Positions 62,703 to 64,000 of a DNA stretch of 64,000 nt are shown piece by piece (the first letter of the stretch is position 1; each line of letters opens with the position of its first letter). Origin of the DNA: Rhynchopus euleeides (Eukaryota; Euglenozoa; Diplonemea; Diplonemida; Diplonemidae); contig OY723278.1 in NCBI GenBank assembly GCA_963210315.1, positions 744,001 to 808,000 on the forward strand, in the 5' to 3' direction. The translations under genes and the position numbers were made by a program. The notes beneath the pieces were generated by a model. That model had not been told where the DNA came from, did no database searches, and saw only the letters and a list, made by a program, of their open reading frames with translations.

Positions 62703-63590
62703 CATTGTGGGCGCACAGTTTCTATATTGTATCCATAGTCGTAGGGCTGAACGCCACCGAGGGCTCAGGGAGTACGCGATGTTGCACCGTACTACACAGC
62801 ACTGGGTATTTCACCCATCTCCCGAGGAGAAATATGGGAGACCGTCCTTTTCCGGGCTCCACCAGCAATTTTGGCCCCTGTGAGGACAATACACTCCTTC
62901 AAGTGCGGAGAAATCCGCCACGTGAAAAAAATTCCGGGAAAAAAAAAAGGCGAAATTCGCCACGCAAAAAAGTGCCGTGAAAAAAAAGAGGCGAAAAAAA
63001 ATCACTTTTTCGCCACCGCGAGAGCACTGCCCACAGCCTTTACTGCAGAGATGTTGCCTTTTGTTGTCCAGACCCGCTGCCCCCGCTATATTTGCTGGCA
63101 CTGAACAGGAGCCCTGTAACCAAAATAAAGCAGGCTCGATTTTTGTTGCGGTTTGGTTCGGCATCTACTGCACGACTACTAAGGGGGGGGGGGGGATTCA
63201 CGGTGAACGTTAGCTTGCAAGGCGGTGCAGATGAAATCACTGATGTGGCATGAGCGTATAAATACGCTGCGCAGCACCGGGTGACCTCCCCACTCCCTCT
63301 GACCGGTTGCCCAACCCCCCCCCCCTCCCGAACATGACGGGGGCGTGTTCATCTGAAAGCCCTATTATACAATTCCCTGCGACTTCGCGATTCGCTCCGC
63401 TTGGTTGCTGTGTAACACACGTTAACCCTTTTAGTGTAGCGTAGGGCGCACCGAGCGAGCTCTGGTGATGCCTCCACTGCCTGTAACACACACCCCGCAC
63501 CACCACCACCCCCCCCCCCTCCCGACTTGGTTTCTAGACACAAAAACAAAAGAATAACTATTTTGTTTGCAGAACCCACACCTCCCCAGC
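62703..63590. other. Intergenic, with a diverged dispersed element, no gene seen
   Basis: An A-rich stretch (about 62925-63010) with repeated AAAAGAGGCGAAAAA-type motifs, then blocks of the dispersed noncoding sequence at about 63025-63140 and 63360-63415, interrupted by a G run near 63182-63193. It separates the right-edge gene from the large G8/EGF gene. Confidence 0.5.
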
Positions 63591-64000
63591 TCACCCACCA
63601 TCCGACGACAACGACCTCTCAGAGTCGCAGGAAATATCGTCGAACGCAAGGTGAGTCCTCTTCCTCGCCTTGCCTCCCTTCTTCGGCTTGGCAGGCGGTT
63701 TAGGCGGCTGCTTCCTCCGCTTTGCAGCACCACCACCACCTCCGGGAGCCTTTGCCTTAGCCTCTGCCGCCACCACCCCAGGCTCCTGCTGCTTCTTCTG
63801 TGGCGACCTGGCAACCCCGCCATCACTCCCATCAGAGTCGCCATCAGCAGGGCTGGATCCCACAGGGCAGGCATCACCACCACCACCTTCGTCCCTCTGC
63901 CGCTTCCGCCCCGACACCTTGGCCTGCCGCGGGGTCACCCCCGCCGCCACACCACCAACCGCACGCCCTCCGCCACCCTTCCGCTTCTCCGGGGTGCGCA
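63591..64000 (-). CDS. C-terminal part of a basic low-complexity protein (N-terminus beyond window)
   Basis: The reverse-strand frame is open from the right edge to a TGA at 63591-63593, about 136 codons. I see no ATG in it, so the start lies beyond the window. The protein is rich in Lys, Arg, Gly, Ala and Pro, with clusters such as SGRKRQRDE, AAKRRKQPPKPPAKPKK and GGKARKRTHL, and ends in an acidic/Ser tail (FDDISCDSERSLSSDGG). Such composition is typical of nuclear or nucleic-acid-binding proteins, but there is no recognisable fold and the function is unknown. It is on the same strand as all other host genes. Confidence 0.55.
   Translation of the reverse strand, partial: RTPEKRKGGGGRAVGGVAAGVTPRQAKVSGRKRQRDEGGGGDACPVGSSPADGDSDGSDGGVARSPQKKQQEPGVVAAEAKAKAPGGGGGAAKRRKQPPKPPAKPKKGGKARKRTHLAFDDISCDSERSLSSDGG

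Noticed and set aside
1-64000. Retroelements or virus-like elements
   Set aside because: I looked for reverse transcriptase, integrase, protease or capsid-like frames and for long terminal repeats, and saw none. All mobile elements supported here are DNA transposons or their derivatives.

Overview
This window looks like nuclear DNA of a unicellular eukaryote. It is GC-rich, its long genes have no visible introns, and it carries hAT-type DNA transposons, MITE-like elements, satellites and microsatellites. Every host gene I can support lies on the minus strand; only transposase genes lie on the plus strand. One-strand, intronless genes with pyrimidine tracts just before some starts would fit a euglenozoan such as a diplonemid (polycistronic transcription plus trans-splicing). 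That is an inference, because no spliced-leader gene or taxonomic marker is visible.

The main content is a family of large secreted or membrane-anchored proteins. They share a G8 domain and a right-handed beta-helix, the architecture of animal CEMIP, TMEM2 and PKHD1L1. There are five family genes: 1-4509 (runs off the left edge), 6997-11148, 19776-23079 (one frameshift), 25581-39602 (split by nested transposons) and 53021-61846 (intact, 2941 aa). The core is almost the same in all five, but the C-terminal parts differ: a Thr/Pro/Ala mucin-like stalk, a shorter stalk plus membrane anchor, a Cys-rich tail ending in a CBM1-like module, or 34 EGF-like modules plus membrane anchor. Two other surface proteins sit among them: a 913-aa type I membrane protein of unknown family (13180-15921) and a DOMON-like type I membrane protein (46697-47806). 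A basic low-complexity protein enters from the right edge (63591-64000).

A direct segmental duplication explains much of the layout. Block A (about 23187-40030) matches block B (about 47926-62280). Each block holds a full EGF-bearing G8 gene. After duplication, block A received a 5.2-kb element (31765-36960) that itself contains a hAT transposon. Block B received a different hAT element (49296-51724). Each block therefore preserves the other's empty insertion site.

The spacer between the blocks holds a 1.56-kb transposon filled with two satellite arrays (42013-43570) and a 528-bp MITE-like element with an 8-bp target duplication (40134-40661). A recurring paired-hairpin motif lies at 5.6, 17.0-17.5, 49.9 and 62.4 kb. 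It has two conserved short-loop hairpins around unrelated sequence of about 140-240 bp, and I do not recognise it as a known element.
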